A stretch of DNA of 64,000 nucleotides from Shimia sp040370365 (lineage in GTDB: Bacteria > Pseudomonadota > Alphaproteobacteria > Rhodobacterales > Rhodobacteraceae): positions 124,001 through 188,000 of the forward strand of contig NZ_BAABWQ010000003.1 of assembly GCF_040370365.1 (NCBI RefSeq). Direction: 5' to 3'. Numbering within the stretch: position 1 is the first letter of the stretch; every line of letters begins with the position of its first letter. Shown piece by piece: positions 41,601-50,411 of the stretch. A program made the position numbers and the translations under genes. The notes under the pieces were generated by a model. The model did not search any database. It was not told where the DNA came from and saw only the letters and a list, made by a program, of their open reading frames with translations.

Positions 41601-42439
41601 TTGAACTTGGCCACCATGTCCATGATGCCGGGAATTGTGTGGAGTTGCTCGGCATGAGTTGGTTGAAAATACTGCTTAAGGCTACGCTGGCTGAGACCGC
41701 CTAAGATGGTAAAATAGTACATCTCGTACCCTGGCAGCACCGCACAGGGATGATAGCCTTTGTCGATCATGACCGTGGAACCATCCACAATGTGGTAGGC
41801 ATCCCCCGGTTCACCATCCTCGCGCTGCAACATTTGCAAACCAGATCCGTAGTTTGGTTTGAAACGGAAATTGTAGGTTTCATCGTGGCGGGTCTCTTCG
41901 GGCAAACGATCCGTGTCGTGTTTATGACTTGGGAAACCTGACCAGCCACCTGCACCAACAGTGTAAAGCTCGCTCACCAAAAGGCGACCCACTTTGTCAT
42001 GGTGATGGGCGCCAAGGATATGCTTGATTTTGCGATGGGTCTTCGTGTCATCAGAGCCATATTGCACAATATCCAGATCGTCAGCACGAACATCAAACGG
42101 CTCGAGAACTTTGTCGTATTTGGCACCCGCAATGAAGGTTTCGGTGGTGTCGCTCACGCAGGTAATGCGCACCTTTGCGCCCACAGGGACGTAGACGCCT
42201 TCCGGCTCACCATCCCACACATCAACGGTACGGGTGCCGAGGTTTTCATAGCTGGCACCATCCACATCTACATGCACGGTCCCAGTGGCAGGCGCGATAC
42301 AGGTTTCATACCCGGGCACAGCATATTCGAAGGTTTCACCCTTCTTAAGCTTGACGATATTGAAGTAATTCAACGGAACAAGATCGTGGTCGACGTCCAC
42401 AATCGCTTTGTTTTCATTGTTGTAGGGGGCGATATGCAT
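41597..42439 (-). CDS. iolB: 5-deoxy-glucuronate isomerase
   Basis: A 280-residue IolB family protein (double cupin). Recognisable parts are HHDKVGRLLVSELYTVGAGG, WSGFPSHKHDTDRLPEETRH-DETYNFRF and YHPCAVLPGYEMYYFTILGG. His/Glu metal ligands sit in the SHKHD and DETYN stretches. It converts 5-deoxyglucuronate to 5-dehydro-2-deoxygluconate, the substrate of IolC. Located between iolC (11-base gap) and iolJ (overlap). Confidence 0.95.
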   Translation of the reverse strand: MHIAPYNNENKAIVDVDHDLVPLNYFNIVKLKKGETFEYAVPGYETCIAPATGTVHVDVDGASYENLGTRTVDVWDGEPEGVYVPVGAKVRITCVSDTTETFIAGAKYDKVLEPFDVRADDLDIVQYGSDDTKTHRKIKHILGAHHHDKVGRLLVSELYTVGAGGWSGFPSHKHDTDRLPEETRHDETYNFRFKPNYGSGLQMLQREDGEPGDAYHIVDGSTVMIDKGYHPCAVLPGYEMYYFTILGGLSQRSLKQYFQPTHAEQLHTIPGIMDMVAKFK

Positions 42440-42450
42440 TGGACTTTCCT

Positions 42451-43431
42451 TTAAGGATGAGTGGCGCCGGAGTGCGAGGCAAGAAAGGCGTCAAGCTCGG
42501 CGGATGTGGGCATGGCAGGCGCGCAGCCAGGTTGGGACACAACAATTGATGCGCAGGCAGAGCCGCGCAAAACGGCCTCCTTAAGTGAGAGGCCGTCGGC
42601 GACCCCCGCAAGAAGACCGGCCATAAAACTGTCACCTGCTCCGTTGGGTTTGACCGCGGTAACGGGGTAAATTCCGGTGCGTACCTCTTGGCCTTGATAG
42701 AGTGTGATCGCGCCCTCGTGCCCCATTTTGTAGATAACCATTTTGCCGCTGGCGGCCAGTTCGCGCGCCTTAGCAAGACCTTTGTCAAGACCGCCAGCCA
42801 TGAAGCCAAACTCTTCATCATTGCCGACGATCAGATCGCTGGCGTCTCCCGCAGAGGACAACACGTCAGCCGCCACATCCGCTGAAGGCCAAGAGTAGGG
42901 TCGATAGTCAATATCAAACAAGACCGGGATGCCGACAGCCTTGGCATTTTCAAAGGCACGAAAAGTGGCGCTGCGCGAAGGTTCGGATGCGAACACGGTT
43001 CCTGCCGTAATCAGCGCTCCAAAACGGCCATAGTCAACGAGATCGACGTCAGCCTCGGTCACCTGAAAATCGACAGCGCCGTTTCGGTAGATCACGTTTT
43101 GAAAATCGTCGATACAACTCTCATAGACCGCAAGCGAGAGCCGAAACTCACCGCCCACCGTTTTCAGATACTGTGTGTCTACGCCGTAGTGTTCCAATCG
43201 GTTTGCCGCAAACCGCCCAACGGCATCATCAGAAATCGAGGTCACCAAAGCCGCTTCACACCCTAACTTCACCAAGCCTGCGCAGATGTTGGCGGACGAT
43301 CCACCAAGGTCCGCCCGAAACACTTCGGCGTGTTCAGATTTCACGTCGACAGGGTCGGCGAACATATCCATCCCCGCGCGGCCAAACACCACAAATTTAC
43401 GTGTCTTAATGGCGTCAATAAGGGCGTTCAT
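42451..43431 (-). CDS. iolC: 5-dehydro-2-deoxygluconokinase
   Basis: A 326-residue PfkB-family kinase. ATG 43431 overlaps the iolD stop as TGATG; a GTG one codon upstream is possible. The N-terminal GRAGMDMFADPVDVKSEHAE and DLGGSSANICAGLVKLG, and the catalytic AVKPNGAGDSFMAGLLAGVA (anion hole GAGD), are intact. It phosphorylates 5-dehydro-2-deoxygluconate in the iol pathway. Confidence 0.94.
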   Translation of the reverse strand: MNALIDAIKTRKFVVFGRAGMDMFADPVDVKSEHAEVFRADLGGSSANICAGLVKLGCEAALVTSISDDAVGRFAANRLEHYGVDTQYLKTVGGEFRLSLAVYESCIDDFQNVIYRNGAVDFQVTEADVDLVDYGRFGALITAGTVFASEPSRSATFRAFENAKAVGIPVLFDIDYRPYSWPSADVAADVLSSAGDASDLIVGNDEEFGFMAGGLDKGLAKARELAASGKMVIYKMGHEGAITLYQGQEVRTGIYPVTAVKPNGAGDSFMAGLLAGVADGLSLKEAVLRGSACASIVVSQPGCAPAMPTSAELDAFLASHSGATHP

Positions 43432-45299
43432 CACACACCCCGGCGCTGTTTGGCGCGTGTTGCTTCGATTTCAAGATGTTTTTCGCGCACGCTCTCGTTG
43501 TCGGTGACATGAGGCGTGCCGACCTCCCACCACGTGTGGCCTTCGGTGGTCCAACCCTCATATGGGTCCACGTCCATAACAATCACGTAGGTTTTATCGC
43601 TTGATTTGGCACGCTGAAACGCCATCCCCAGCTCTGTGGGGTTGGCGACTTTTTCGGCCGTGGCCCCCATGGCGGACGCGTGTGCCACAAAATCCACTCC
43701 AAACGCTTGTGGTATTGTTGGGCAGTCTTCCAGAAGGTTGTTGAAACTGTCGTTGCCGGTGTTGTTCTGTAGTTTGTTGATCACCGCAAAACCACCGTTG
43801 TCCAGCACCAGCACAATCATCTTTTTCTGACTTAGCACCGATGAATAAATGTCGGAGTTCAGCATCATATATGAGCCGTCTCCACAGAAGGTGATGGTGT
43901 CTTGATCTGGCTCTTGTTCTGCTTGTGCGATGCGCGCGCCCCAAGCGCCGGCAATCTCATAACCCATGCAGGAGAAACCAAACTCCACATCCACGGTGCC
44001 GACATCGAGCGTCCGCCAATTTGCTGTCACCTCTGCCGGTAAGCCACCTGCAGCGGCAACCACACGATCGCGGGGTTCACAGAGCTCATTCACAACGCCA
44101 ATCGCCTGCGCATAGGAATTAGGGCGGTTGCCGTGAGAAACATTGTCTGCGACGTAGGCATCCCATTTGGTGCGCGCTTGTTGTGCAGACTCAAGCCATG
44201 TTTTGGGTGCAGTCATTGTAAGTGTCGCGTCCAAAGCCGCGAGCGACAACTTGGCATCCCCCACTACGGGCAGAGACATATGTTTGCCCGCGTCATGGCG
44301 CGCGGCGTTAATCGAGACGAACTGCGCATCTTTCGCAAAAGCCGTCCAGCTGCCGGTGGTGAAATCCTGAAGTCGTGTACCCACGGCAAGAACAACATCT
44401 GCTTTTTCGGCAATTGCATTGGCGCTGTCAGAGCCCGTAACCCCGACCGGCCCAATGTTAAGTGGATGGGTGGCCAACATATTGGCCCGCCCGGCTATGG
44501 TTTCCACCACAGGGATTTGGTGCTTCTCCGCGAAGGCCGTAAGCTCTTCGGCCGCTTTCGAATATTGAACTCCTCCCCCCGCAATAATCATCGGGCGCGA
44601 AGCATTTGAAAGCGCAGCGACCGCATCAGAGATTTCTGCAATGTCGGGTGTTTGACGGCGAATACGGTGAACTCTTTTCTCAAAGAATGTCGCGGGGTAG
44701 TCGTAGGTCCATCCCTGCACGTCTTGAGGCAACCCCAAGAAAGCTGGACCACAATCCGCAGGGTCCAGCATAGTGGCAAGCGCATTGGGCAACGATTGGA
44801 TGATTTGAGCGGGGTGGCAAATGCGATCCCAATACCGCACCACAGGTTTGAATGCGTCATTCACACCAAATGTCGGGTCGTTGAAATTCTCCATCTGCTG
44901 CAGCACGGGGTCGGGCAGCCGTGTCAGAAAGGTGTCGCCACATAACATCAACATGGGCAAACGGTTGGCGTGGGCGAGACCGGCAGCAGTCAGCAAGTTG
45001 GCGGTGCCCGGCCCGGCAGATGCTGTGCAAAACATGAAACGCTGCCGCAACCACTGCTTGGCGTAACCAGCCGCCGCAAATCCCATACTTTGCTCGTTTT
45101 GCCCTCGGTACAACGGAAGCTCATCTTGCACCGTGTGCAACGCCTCACCCAAGCAAGTGACGTTACCGTGTCCGAAGATGCCAAAGCCACCACCGCAGAC
45201 ACGCAGTTCCTGCCCGTCGATTTCGATAAATTGGTTCGAAAGCCACCGTATAATCGCCTGAGCGGTCGTGAGCTGAATGGTATTTGTTTCTGTCGTCAT
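43431..45299 (-). CDS. iolD: 3D-trihydroxycyclohexane-1,2-dione acylhydrolase
   Basis: A 622-residue ThDP-dependent enzyme, normal IolD length. ATG 45299 is used; AGAAGG lies upstream and the frame extends further without support. The ThDP-site Glu lies in LPLYRGQNEQSMGFAAAGYA, a central FAD/ThDP-fold domain contains ADVVLAVGTRLQDFTTGSW, and the Mg-ThDP motif is ITFCGDGSYMMLNSDIYSS. It opens the ring of the diketo intermediate to 5-deoxyglucuronate. Promoter-proximal gene of iolDCBJ, divergent from the iolG-like gene across the operator. Confidence 0.95.
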   Translation of the reverse strand: MTTETNTIQLTTAQAIIRWLSNQFIEIDGQELRVCGGGFGIFGHGNVTCLGEALHTVQDELPLYRGQNEQSMGFAAAGYAKQWLRQRFMFCTASAGPGTANLLTAAGLAHANRLPMLMLCGDTFLTRLPDPVLQQMENFNDPTFGVNDAFKPVVRYWDRICHPAQIIQSLPNALATMLDPADCGPAFLGLPQDVQGWTYDYPATFFEKRVHRIRRQTPDIAEISDAVAALSNASRPMIIAGGGVQYSKAAEELTAFAEKHQIPVVETIAGRANMLATHPLNIGPVGVTGSDSANAIAEKADVVLAVGTRLQDFTTGSWTAFAKDAQFVSINAARHDAGKHMSLPVVGDAKLSLAALDATLTMTAPKTWLESAQQARTKWDAYVADNVSHGNRPNSYAQAIGVVNELCEPRDRVVAAAGGLPAEVTANWRTLDVGTVDVEFGFSCMGYEIAGAWGARIAQAEQEPDQDTITFCGDGSYMMLNSDIYSSVLSQKKMIVLVLDNGGFAVINKLQNNTGNDSFNNLLEDCPTIPQAFGVDFVAHASAMGATAEKVANPTELGMAFQRAKSSDKTYVIVMDVDPYEGWTTEGHTWWEVGTPHVTDNESVREKHLEIEATRAKQRRGV

Positions 45300-45387
45300 A
45301 AGAGCACGGACCTTCTGAGGCATTCGGCGGAAATTGGAAGCATCAGCCGAATGCAGCTTGCGAGTTTTCGAATCTCAGGATACAAGT

Positions 45388-45405
45388 TTTGCAACCGGTT
45401 GCAAA
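45388..45405 (+). promoter_or_regulatory. inositol-regulon operator, copy 1
   Basis: A perfect 18-bp palindrome, TTTGCAACCGGTTGCAAA, in the 132-bp gap between divergent iolD and the iolG-like gene. The same sequence recurs within a 22-bp palindrome at 50307. The CGG-centred LacI-type symmetry points to the repressor encoded at 49226. Confidence 0.9.
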
Positions 45406-45431
45406 CTGAATTTCAAAACGGAGACCTCAAC

Positions 45432-46535
45432 GTGACCCAGATTGGCATTGGCATCTGTGGCGGCGGCTATATGGGCAAGGCACACGCAGTGGCCATGGCG
45501 TCCGTCGGTGCGGTCTTCAATACGGCCCTGCGCCCTCGGCTAGAAATGGTCTGCGCGTCTCGCCCAGAGAGCGCTGAGAGATATCGTGCAGCTTATGGCT
45601 TCCAACGCGCCACGGCGGACTGGCATGCCCTTGTGTCAGACCCGAAAGTTGAGGCTATTGTCATTGCAACACCGCAAGAAACACACCGTGAAATCGCGGA
45701 AGCGGCCTTTGCCCTTGGCAAGCCGGTCCTGTGCGAGAAGCCGCTTGGCGCATCAATCGAAGATGGCGCCGCCATGGCCACGGCTGCAGAACGTGCGGGC
45801 GTGGCGAATATGGTTGGTTTTAACTACGTGCGCACGCCTGCCACGCAATTTGCCCGCCAGCTGATCGCCAATGGGGACATCGGCGATGTCACTTGGTTTC
45901 GCGGGGAACATACTGAGGATTTCTACGCGGATCCGCAGGCTCCAGCCACATGGCGGACAGATGGCATGGCCAACGGCACCATGGGGGATTTGGCACCACA
46001 TATGGTCAATTGTGCATTGGCACTGATGGGACCAATTGCCAAAGTCATGGGCGAAGTTGAGACGGTCCATCGAGATCGTCCGGGCGGAACAGTCACCAAC
46101 GACGACCACGCTCAATTGATGTGCCGCTTTGAAAGCGGTGCAATGGGCCACATGTATTTCTCTCGCATCGCGACCGGGCGAAAAATGGGCTATGTCTATG
46201 AGATTACAGGTACAAAAGGTGCAATCCGTTTTGATCAAGAGGATCAAAATGCGATCTGGCTCTACCGGATGGACGACCCTGAGGCGACGCGCGGGTTTGT
46301 AAAAATCCTCACAGGACCGGCCCATCCTGACTATGAACCCTTTTGCCAGGGGCCAGGACACGGCACTGGCTATCAGGATCAGATCATCATCGAGGCGCGG
46401 GACTTCCTGCGTGCGATTGAAACCGGCGAGGCGGTGTGGCCGACTTTCCGGGATGGACATGAGGTCAACCGGGTGATCGCCGCGGGTTTGGCCTCAGATC
46501 AGGCGAAGTCCTGGCAAGATATCAACAGCTTCTGA
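45432..46535 (+). CDS. iolG: Gfo/Idh/MocA oxidoreductase, probable inositol dehydrogenase
   Basis: A 367-residue NAD(P)-dependent dehydrogenase starting at GTG 45432 after GGAGACC. The open frame to 44970 is only antisense to iolD. The Rossmann motif is IGICGGGYMGKAHAVAMASV, the EKP motif is VLCEKPLGASIEDG, and the C-terminal domain contains GTMGDLAPHMVNCALAL with the catalytic Asp/His region. First gene of the plus-strand inositol operon. Oxidation of myo-inositol or an isomer such as scyllo-inositol is expected; which one cannot be told. Confidence 0.85.
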   Translation: MTQIGIGICGGGYMGKAHAVAMASVGAVFNTALRPRLEMVCASRPESAERYRAAYGFQRATADWHALVSDPKVEAIVIATPQETHREIAEAAFALGKPVLCEKPLGASIEDGAAMATAAERAGVANMVGFNYVRTPATQFARQLIANGDIGDVTWFRGEHTEDFYADPQAPATWRTDGMANGTMGDLAPHMVNCALALMGPIAKVMGEVETVHRDRPGGTVTNDDHAQLMCRFESGAMGHMYFSRIATGRKMGYVYEITGTKGAIRFDQEDQNAIWLYRMDDPEATRGFVKILTGPAHPDYEPFCQGPGHGTGYQDQIIIEARDFLRAIETGEAVWPTFRDGHEVNRVIAAGLASDQAKSWQDINSF

Positions 46536-46554
46536 TTTTCGGAGTGAACAGAAC

Positions 46555-47448
46555 ATGACAATTCGGATTGGCAATGCCCCTTGCTCTTGGGGTGTGGAGT
46601 TTGCGGATGACGACCGCAATCCAACGTGGAAAACCGTTCTAAAGCAATGCGCTGAGGCGGGTTATACGGGCATCGAACTGGGCCCAGTTAGCTTTATGCC
46701 AGAAGATCCAGAGGTCCTCGGTGAGGCTTTGGCCGAATACAAATTGGACCTCATCGGCGGGGTTGTCTTCCGCGCCTATCACGATCCAGACGCATGGGAT
46801 GATGTGCTGGATGCGACCCATCGAACAGCCAAAGCACTCAAAGCGCATGGCGCCCAACATCTTGTTTTAATTGACTCAATCTCCCCTCGGCGCGCACCTA
46901 CTGCCGGGCGCTCTGGGGAGGCTGAACAGATGGATAAGGCTGAGTGGACCGCTTATCGTGACCGTATTGCCGAGAGCGCACGCATCGGCGCTGAAGAATA
47001 TGGGCTCACTGTTGGCATTCACGCACATGCTGCGGGGTTCATGGACTTTGAGCCAGAGCTTGAGCGGCTGTTGAGTGAAGTTGATGAAAGCATCCTGAAA
47101 ATCTGCTTTGATACTGGGCACCACTCTTATGCAGGCTTTGACCCTGTGGCCTTTATGAAGACCCACATTGATCGCATTTCCTACATGCACTTCAAAGACA
47201 TAGACCCAAAGGTCAAAGCCGAAGTCATTGCAAACCGCACCGGTTTTTATGACGCCTGCGGCCAAGGAATCTTCTGCAATTTGGGTGACGGCGATGTGGA
47301 TTTCGCCGCCGTCAGACAGGTGCTGCTCGACGCCAACTTCGAAGGATGGTGCACCGTTGAACAAGATTGCGACCCACTGCTGGATCCCGATCCGGTGGGC
47401 GATGCGCGTAAAAACCGAGAGTATCTGGAATCCATCGGATTCACCTAA
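46555..47448 (+). CDS. iolE: myo-inosose-2 dehydratase
   Basis: A 297-residue xylose-isomerase-like TIM barrel. The IolE start IGNAPCSWGVEFADD, the segment YTGIELGPVSFMPEDPE, and the C-terminal WCTVEQDCDPLLDPDPVGDA with the final REYLES match the family. It dehydrates 2-keto-myo-inositol to the diketone used by IolD. It lies 19 bases after the iolG-like gene. Confidence 0.95.
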   Translation: MTIRIGNAPCSWGVEFADDDRNPTWKTVLKQCAEAGYTGIELGPVSFMPEDPEVLGEALAEYKLDLIGGVVFRAYHDPDAWDDVLDATHRTAKALKAHGAQHLVLIDSISPRRAPTAGRSGEAEQMDKAEWTAYRDRIAESARIGAEEYGLTVGIHAHAAGFMDFEPELERLLSEVDESILKICFDTGHHSYAGFDPVAFMKTHIDRISYMHFKDIDPKVKAEVIANRTGFYDACGQGIFCNLGDGDVDFAAVRQVLLDANFEGWCTVEQDCDPLLDPDPVGDARKNREYLESIGFT

Positions 47449-47529
47449 ATTTGGACGTCGGTATCGCGTCTGTATCACGACTGTAATGCGGAGGTGCCAA
47501 TCTGACGGCACCTGAGGAGGAAAAGAGCC

Positions 47530-48663
47530 ATGAACAAGCTGAAATGGGGCATGATTGGCGGCGGCGAAGGCAGCCAAATTGGACCTGCGCACCGCTTGGG
47601 TGCATTGGCAGATGGGCGGTTTACATTTAGCGCGGGAGCACTCGATCACCGTCCTGATGTGGGCAAGGACTACGCGCAACGCCTTGGCATCACGGCTGAC
47701 CGAGCTTATGGCGACTGGCAAGAGATGTTGGCAGGTGAAAAAGATCGTGAAGATCGGATTGATCTGGTGACTGTGGCCACGCCAAACTCGACCCACTTTG
47801 AGATCACCAAATCTTTTCTCGAAAGTGGTTTCAACGTGCTGTGTGAGAAGCCGATGACCATGACGGTGGAGGAAGGCGAGGAGATCGTAAAAATCGCCGC
47901 AGCGTCTGGCAAAATCTGTGCGGTGAACTATTGCTATTCGGCCTACCCGATGGTGCGTCAAGCCCGCGCGATGGTGCGCCACGGTGAAATTGGCAAAGTG
48001 CGATTGGTGGTCACAAACTTCAGCCACGGACATCATGGTGACGCAACAGATGCGGACAACCCAAGGGTTCGCTGGCGTTATGACCCTGCCATGGCAGGTG
48101 TGTCGGGCCAGTTTGCCGATTGTGGCATCCATGCGCTGCACATGGCCAGCTTCATTGCGGATGACGAAGTCGAAACGTTGTCGGCGGATTTTGCCTCCAC
48201 CATCCCCAGCCGCGAGTTGGAAGATGACGCAATGGTCAATTTCCGCATGACCGGGGGCACTGTTGGTCGGCTCTGGACCTCGTCGGTGGCGATCGGACGA
48301 CAGCATGGTTTTGATATTCAGATCTTTGGCGAGACCGGCGGGCTTCGTTGGACTTCTGAGCAGCCAAACCAGTTGATTTACACACCGGTTGGCGGTCGCA
48401 CGCAGATCATCGAGAAAGGCGAAGGCGGGCTACATGAAGATGCAAACCGTTTGAGCCGCGTTGCCATTGCCCATCCCGAGGGATTTCCACTGGCCGTTGC
48501 CAATATTTATTGCGATCTGGCGGATGCCATTTCTGGAGAACACCGTGACGGATTGCCTGATGCCGCCGCAGGTGTTCGGTCGATGGCTGCGGTCTATACG
48601 GCAGTAAAATCTGCCAAAGACGGTGGTGCGTGGATGGATGCGCGCCCCCCGATGTATCGGTAA
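47530..48663 (+). CDS. second Gfo/Idh/MocA oxidoreductase of the inositol locus
   Basis: A 377-residue dehydrogenase with a strong AGGAGGAAAAG ribosome site. The Rossmann motif is GMIGGGEGSQIGPAHRLGAL, the EKP motif is NVLCEKPMTMTVEEGEE, and FADCGIHALHMASFIADDEV carries the catalytic Asp/His pattern. It shows no special closeness to the iolG-like copy. It probably handles an inositol isomer, inosose or a related sugar, allowing several cyclitols to enter the pathway. It ends the plus-strand catabolic operon; a hairpin follows. Confidence 0.88.
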   Translation: MNKLKWGMIGGGEGSQIGPAHRLGALADGRFTFSAGALDHRPDVGKDYAQRLGITADRAYGDWQEMLAGEKDREDRIDLVTVATPNSTHFEITKSFLESGFNVLCEKPMTMTVEEGEEIVKIAAASGKICAVNYCYSAYPMVRQARAMVRHGEIGKVRLVVTNFSHGHHGDATDADNPRVRWRYDPAMAGVSGQFADCGIHALHMASFIADDEVETLSADFASTIPSRELEDDAMVNFRMTGGTVGRLWTSSVAIGRQHGFDIQIFGETGGLRWTSEQPNQLIYTPVGGRTQIIEKGEGGLHEDANRLSRVAIAHPEGFPLAVANIYCDLADAISGEHRDGLPDAAAGVRSMAAVYTAVKSAKDGGAWMDARPPMYR

Positions 48664-48688
48664 CCTCCGTTCTTCTTGCGGCGAACAC

Positions 48689-48714
48689 TTGAAAGGGCCT
48701 GCTGGCCCTTTCAA
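48689..48714 (+). terminator. hairpin after the second Gfo/Idh gene
   Basis: TTGAAAGGGCC pairs perfectly with GGCCCTTTCAA (11 bp) around a 4-base TGCT loop, 25 bases after the stop. No long U-run follows, but the stem is strong enough for a terminator at the end of the operon. Confidence 0.75.
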
Positions 48715-48853
48715 ATCGCGTTTCACTTTCAAAAATCGGCAAACCATCGGAATTTTTGGCCCAGAACAAGGCACACGCTTGCGGGAATAGTAAATCCTTA
48801 ACTCCCGCATGAGCATATTTTCGTTGTCTTCAACCTAACGATGGAAAAACTAA

Positions 48854-49150
48854 ATGAGCTTAAAATGGGCAGTGATTGCAGGTTTGGTGGCGCTTGCCGG
48901 ATGCGGGTCAGGCAACGGCGCAGTGGTTGGTGTATCGTCAGACACGGGCGAAAGCTATAGCTCGACCGTGAATGCCGAAACTGACCATGCCAATGTCACC
49001 AAATCCTCAATTGAAACGTGCTGGACGCGGGCAGGTCTGAAAGGTGACATCTATAAATTTATGACGCCTGAGGAAGCCGCAGGCCTAAAATCCGTGGGGG
49101 GTGCATCGGACTCTCAGGTGACTGCGTTTCGGAGCTGCCTCACCTCTTAG
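48854..49150 (+). CDS. small outer-membrane-type lipoprotein
   Basis: A 98-residue protein with a lipoprotein signal: MSLKWAVIAGLVALAGC, lipobox ALAGC with Cys17 as the lipidated residue, followed by GSGNG. The mature part has two further cysteines (IETCWTRAG and the late FRSCLTS) that could form a disulfide. No family is recognised. It is unrelated to the inositol genes around it and probably has its own promoter in the 190-bp gap. Confidence 0.78.
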   Translation: MSLKWAVIAGLVALAGCGSGNGAVVGVSSDTGESYSSTVNAETDHANVTKSSIETCWTRAGLKGDIYKFMTPEEAAGLKSVGGASDSQVTAFRSCLTS

Positions 49151-49171
49151 ATTTCTAAGATCTCTTAAATT

Positions 49172-49204
49172 GGCTAAAGCGCCCTGTGACAGGGTGTTTT
49201 AGCC
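49172..49204. terminator. bidirectional terminator hairpin
   Basis: GGCTAAA at 49172 pairs with TTTAGCC ending at 49204, and inside it CCCTGTGACAGGG forms a second stem. It lies between the convergent lipoprotein gene and the LacI-type gene, 22 bases after one stop and 22 before the other. Confidence 0.85.
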
Positions 49205-49225
49205 AAACTTCCTCTAGACCATATT

Positions 49226-50227
49226 TCAATTGGCCTGCGCACGCAGGGTGCCCCGCTCGACAACCGAACAGGGAAAAATACGGGTTTCCGGATAGCGGTC
49301 CGGCTCATCTAACATGGTCACCATGAGCTCTATGGAACTGGTCACAATTTGGCGGATTGGTTGGTGAATGGTGGTAAGGTTGATGTTTTCCCACTTCGCC
49401 ATTTCCATATCATTGAGGCCGATGATGCCCACATCATTTGGACAAGACAGATCGCTGTCATCAACCGCCGAGAGCGCGCCAATGGACAAAACATCATCGC
49501 CACAGAAATAGGCCTCAGCTGGCGCGGCGCGCAGCAAACGTAGCATTTCGCGTCGACCTGCATCAAAGGAATAGGCCTCCGCGAAGGAATAGCTGACTTT
49601 GACCTTCGGATGCGCCGACATTTCTGACATGAAGCCGGTATAGCGGTCTTGGGTTGAGGTTGCGTCTTGCGGCCCCCCCATAAAACCGACGTGATTGTAG
49701 CCGCGCTCCACCAATGTGCGGGCCGCCATCCGGCCGCACTCCGTGTTGTCGATACCGACCACATGGACCTGCGGGCTTGAGGAGGCGCGCCCAAAGGAAT
49801 GCACAACCGGCACACCGGCATCGCGAAAGGCTTTGGCAAAGTTTGGTGGCAATGTGGATGAGGCGACCACAACGCCATCCACTGAATACTGCCGCAACAT
49901 CCGCACCGAGTTTTCGGGGTTGATCTCATCCGTTAGGTTCACCAGCAACGGCCGCAGCCCGCGATCCTGCAGACCACGCGTAAAAAGGTCAAACACCTCA
50001 AGAAAGATCGGGTTGTGAAAGTTGTTGGACACAAGGCCAATCAGTTTGGTGCGTCCCGTGGTGAGCGAAGAGGCCAATGCGTTCGGGCTGTAGCCCAAAT
50101 CGCTCGCCGCCTTCTCCACCTTCCGGCGCATCTTGTCAGAAACGGAGGCACCATCAGTGAATGTGCGAGACACAGCAGAGCGTGAAACCCCCGCCCGTTC
50201 TGCAACCTCTTTCAGTGTGATGGCCAT
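49226..50227 (-). CDS. iolR: LacI-family regulator of the inositol regulon
   Basis: A 333-residue repressor. The HTH reads TLKEVAERAGVSRSAVSRTF, with the hinge DLGYSPNALASSLTTGRTKL and a sugar-binding-type effector domain (LIGLVSNNFHNPIFLEVFDL; FCGDDVLSIGALSAVDDS). Its own upstream region carries a 22-bp palindrome repeated in front of iolD/iolG, so it probably represses itself, the importer and the catabolic genes until an inositol derivative binds. The symbol is functional; it is unrelated to DeoR-type IolR of Bacillus. Confidence 0.88.
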   Translation of the reverse strand: MAITLKEVAERAGVSRSAVSRTFTDGASVSDKMRRKVEKAASDLGYSPNALASSLTTGRTKLIGLVSNNFHNPIFLEVFDLFTRGLQDRGLRPLLVNLTDEINPENSVRMLRQYSVDGVVVASSTLPPNFAKAFRDAGVPVVHSFGRASSSPQVHVVGIDNTECGRMAARTLVERGYNHVGFMGGPQDATSTQDRYTGFMSEMSAHPKVKVSYSFAEAYSFDAGRREMLRLLRAAPAEAYFCGDDVLSIGALSAVDDSDLSCPNDVGIIGLNDMEMAKWENINLTTIHQPIRQIVTSSIELMVTMLDEPDRYPETRIFPCSVVERGTLRAQAN

Positions 50228-50306
50228 TTTCGTCAGTCCCCAAGTCGTATTAAGCGCCTTGTTTAGCTTGTTTTCTCAATAGGTGCAGCATGAATCGAAT
50301 TTACAT

Positions 50307-50328
50307 ATTTTGCAACCGGTTGCAAAAT
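50307..50328 (+). promoter_or_regulatory. inositol-regulon operator, copy 2
   Basis: A perfect 22-bp palindrome whose inner 20 bp read TTTTGCAACCGGTTGCAAAA. It lies between divergent iolR (start 80 bp away) and the importer operon (start 84 bp away) and shares its 18-bp core with the site at 45388. Confidence 0.92.
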
Positions 50329-50411
50329 GACAAAGGATATGCTTTAACTTGAGTCGGAGAGGCGGCCCAAGCCGCCCACGTGACACGAAGACGTGATTTT
50401 GGGAGGAAAAC

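Noticed and set aside
44970..45431. N-terminal extension of the iolG-like frame
   Set aside because: The extension is antisense to iolD and crosses the operator; the GTG at 45432 with GGAGACC gives the normal Rossmann start.
46876..48306. 476-codon minus-strand open frame
   Set aside because: Lies antisense across iolE and the second Gfo/Idh gene, both strongly supported; a GC-codon-bias shadow.
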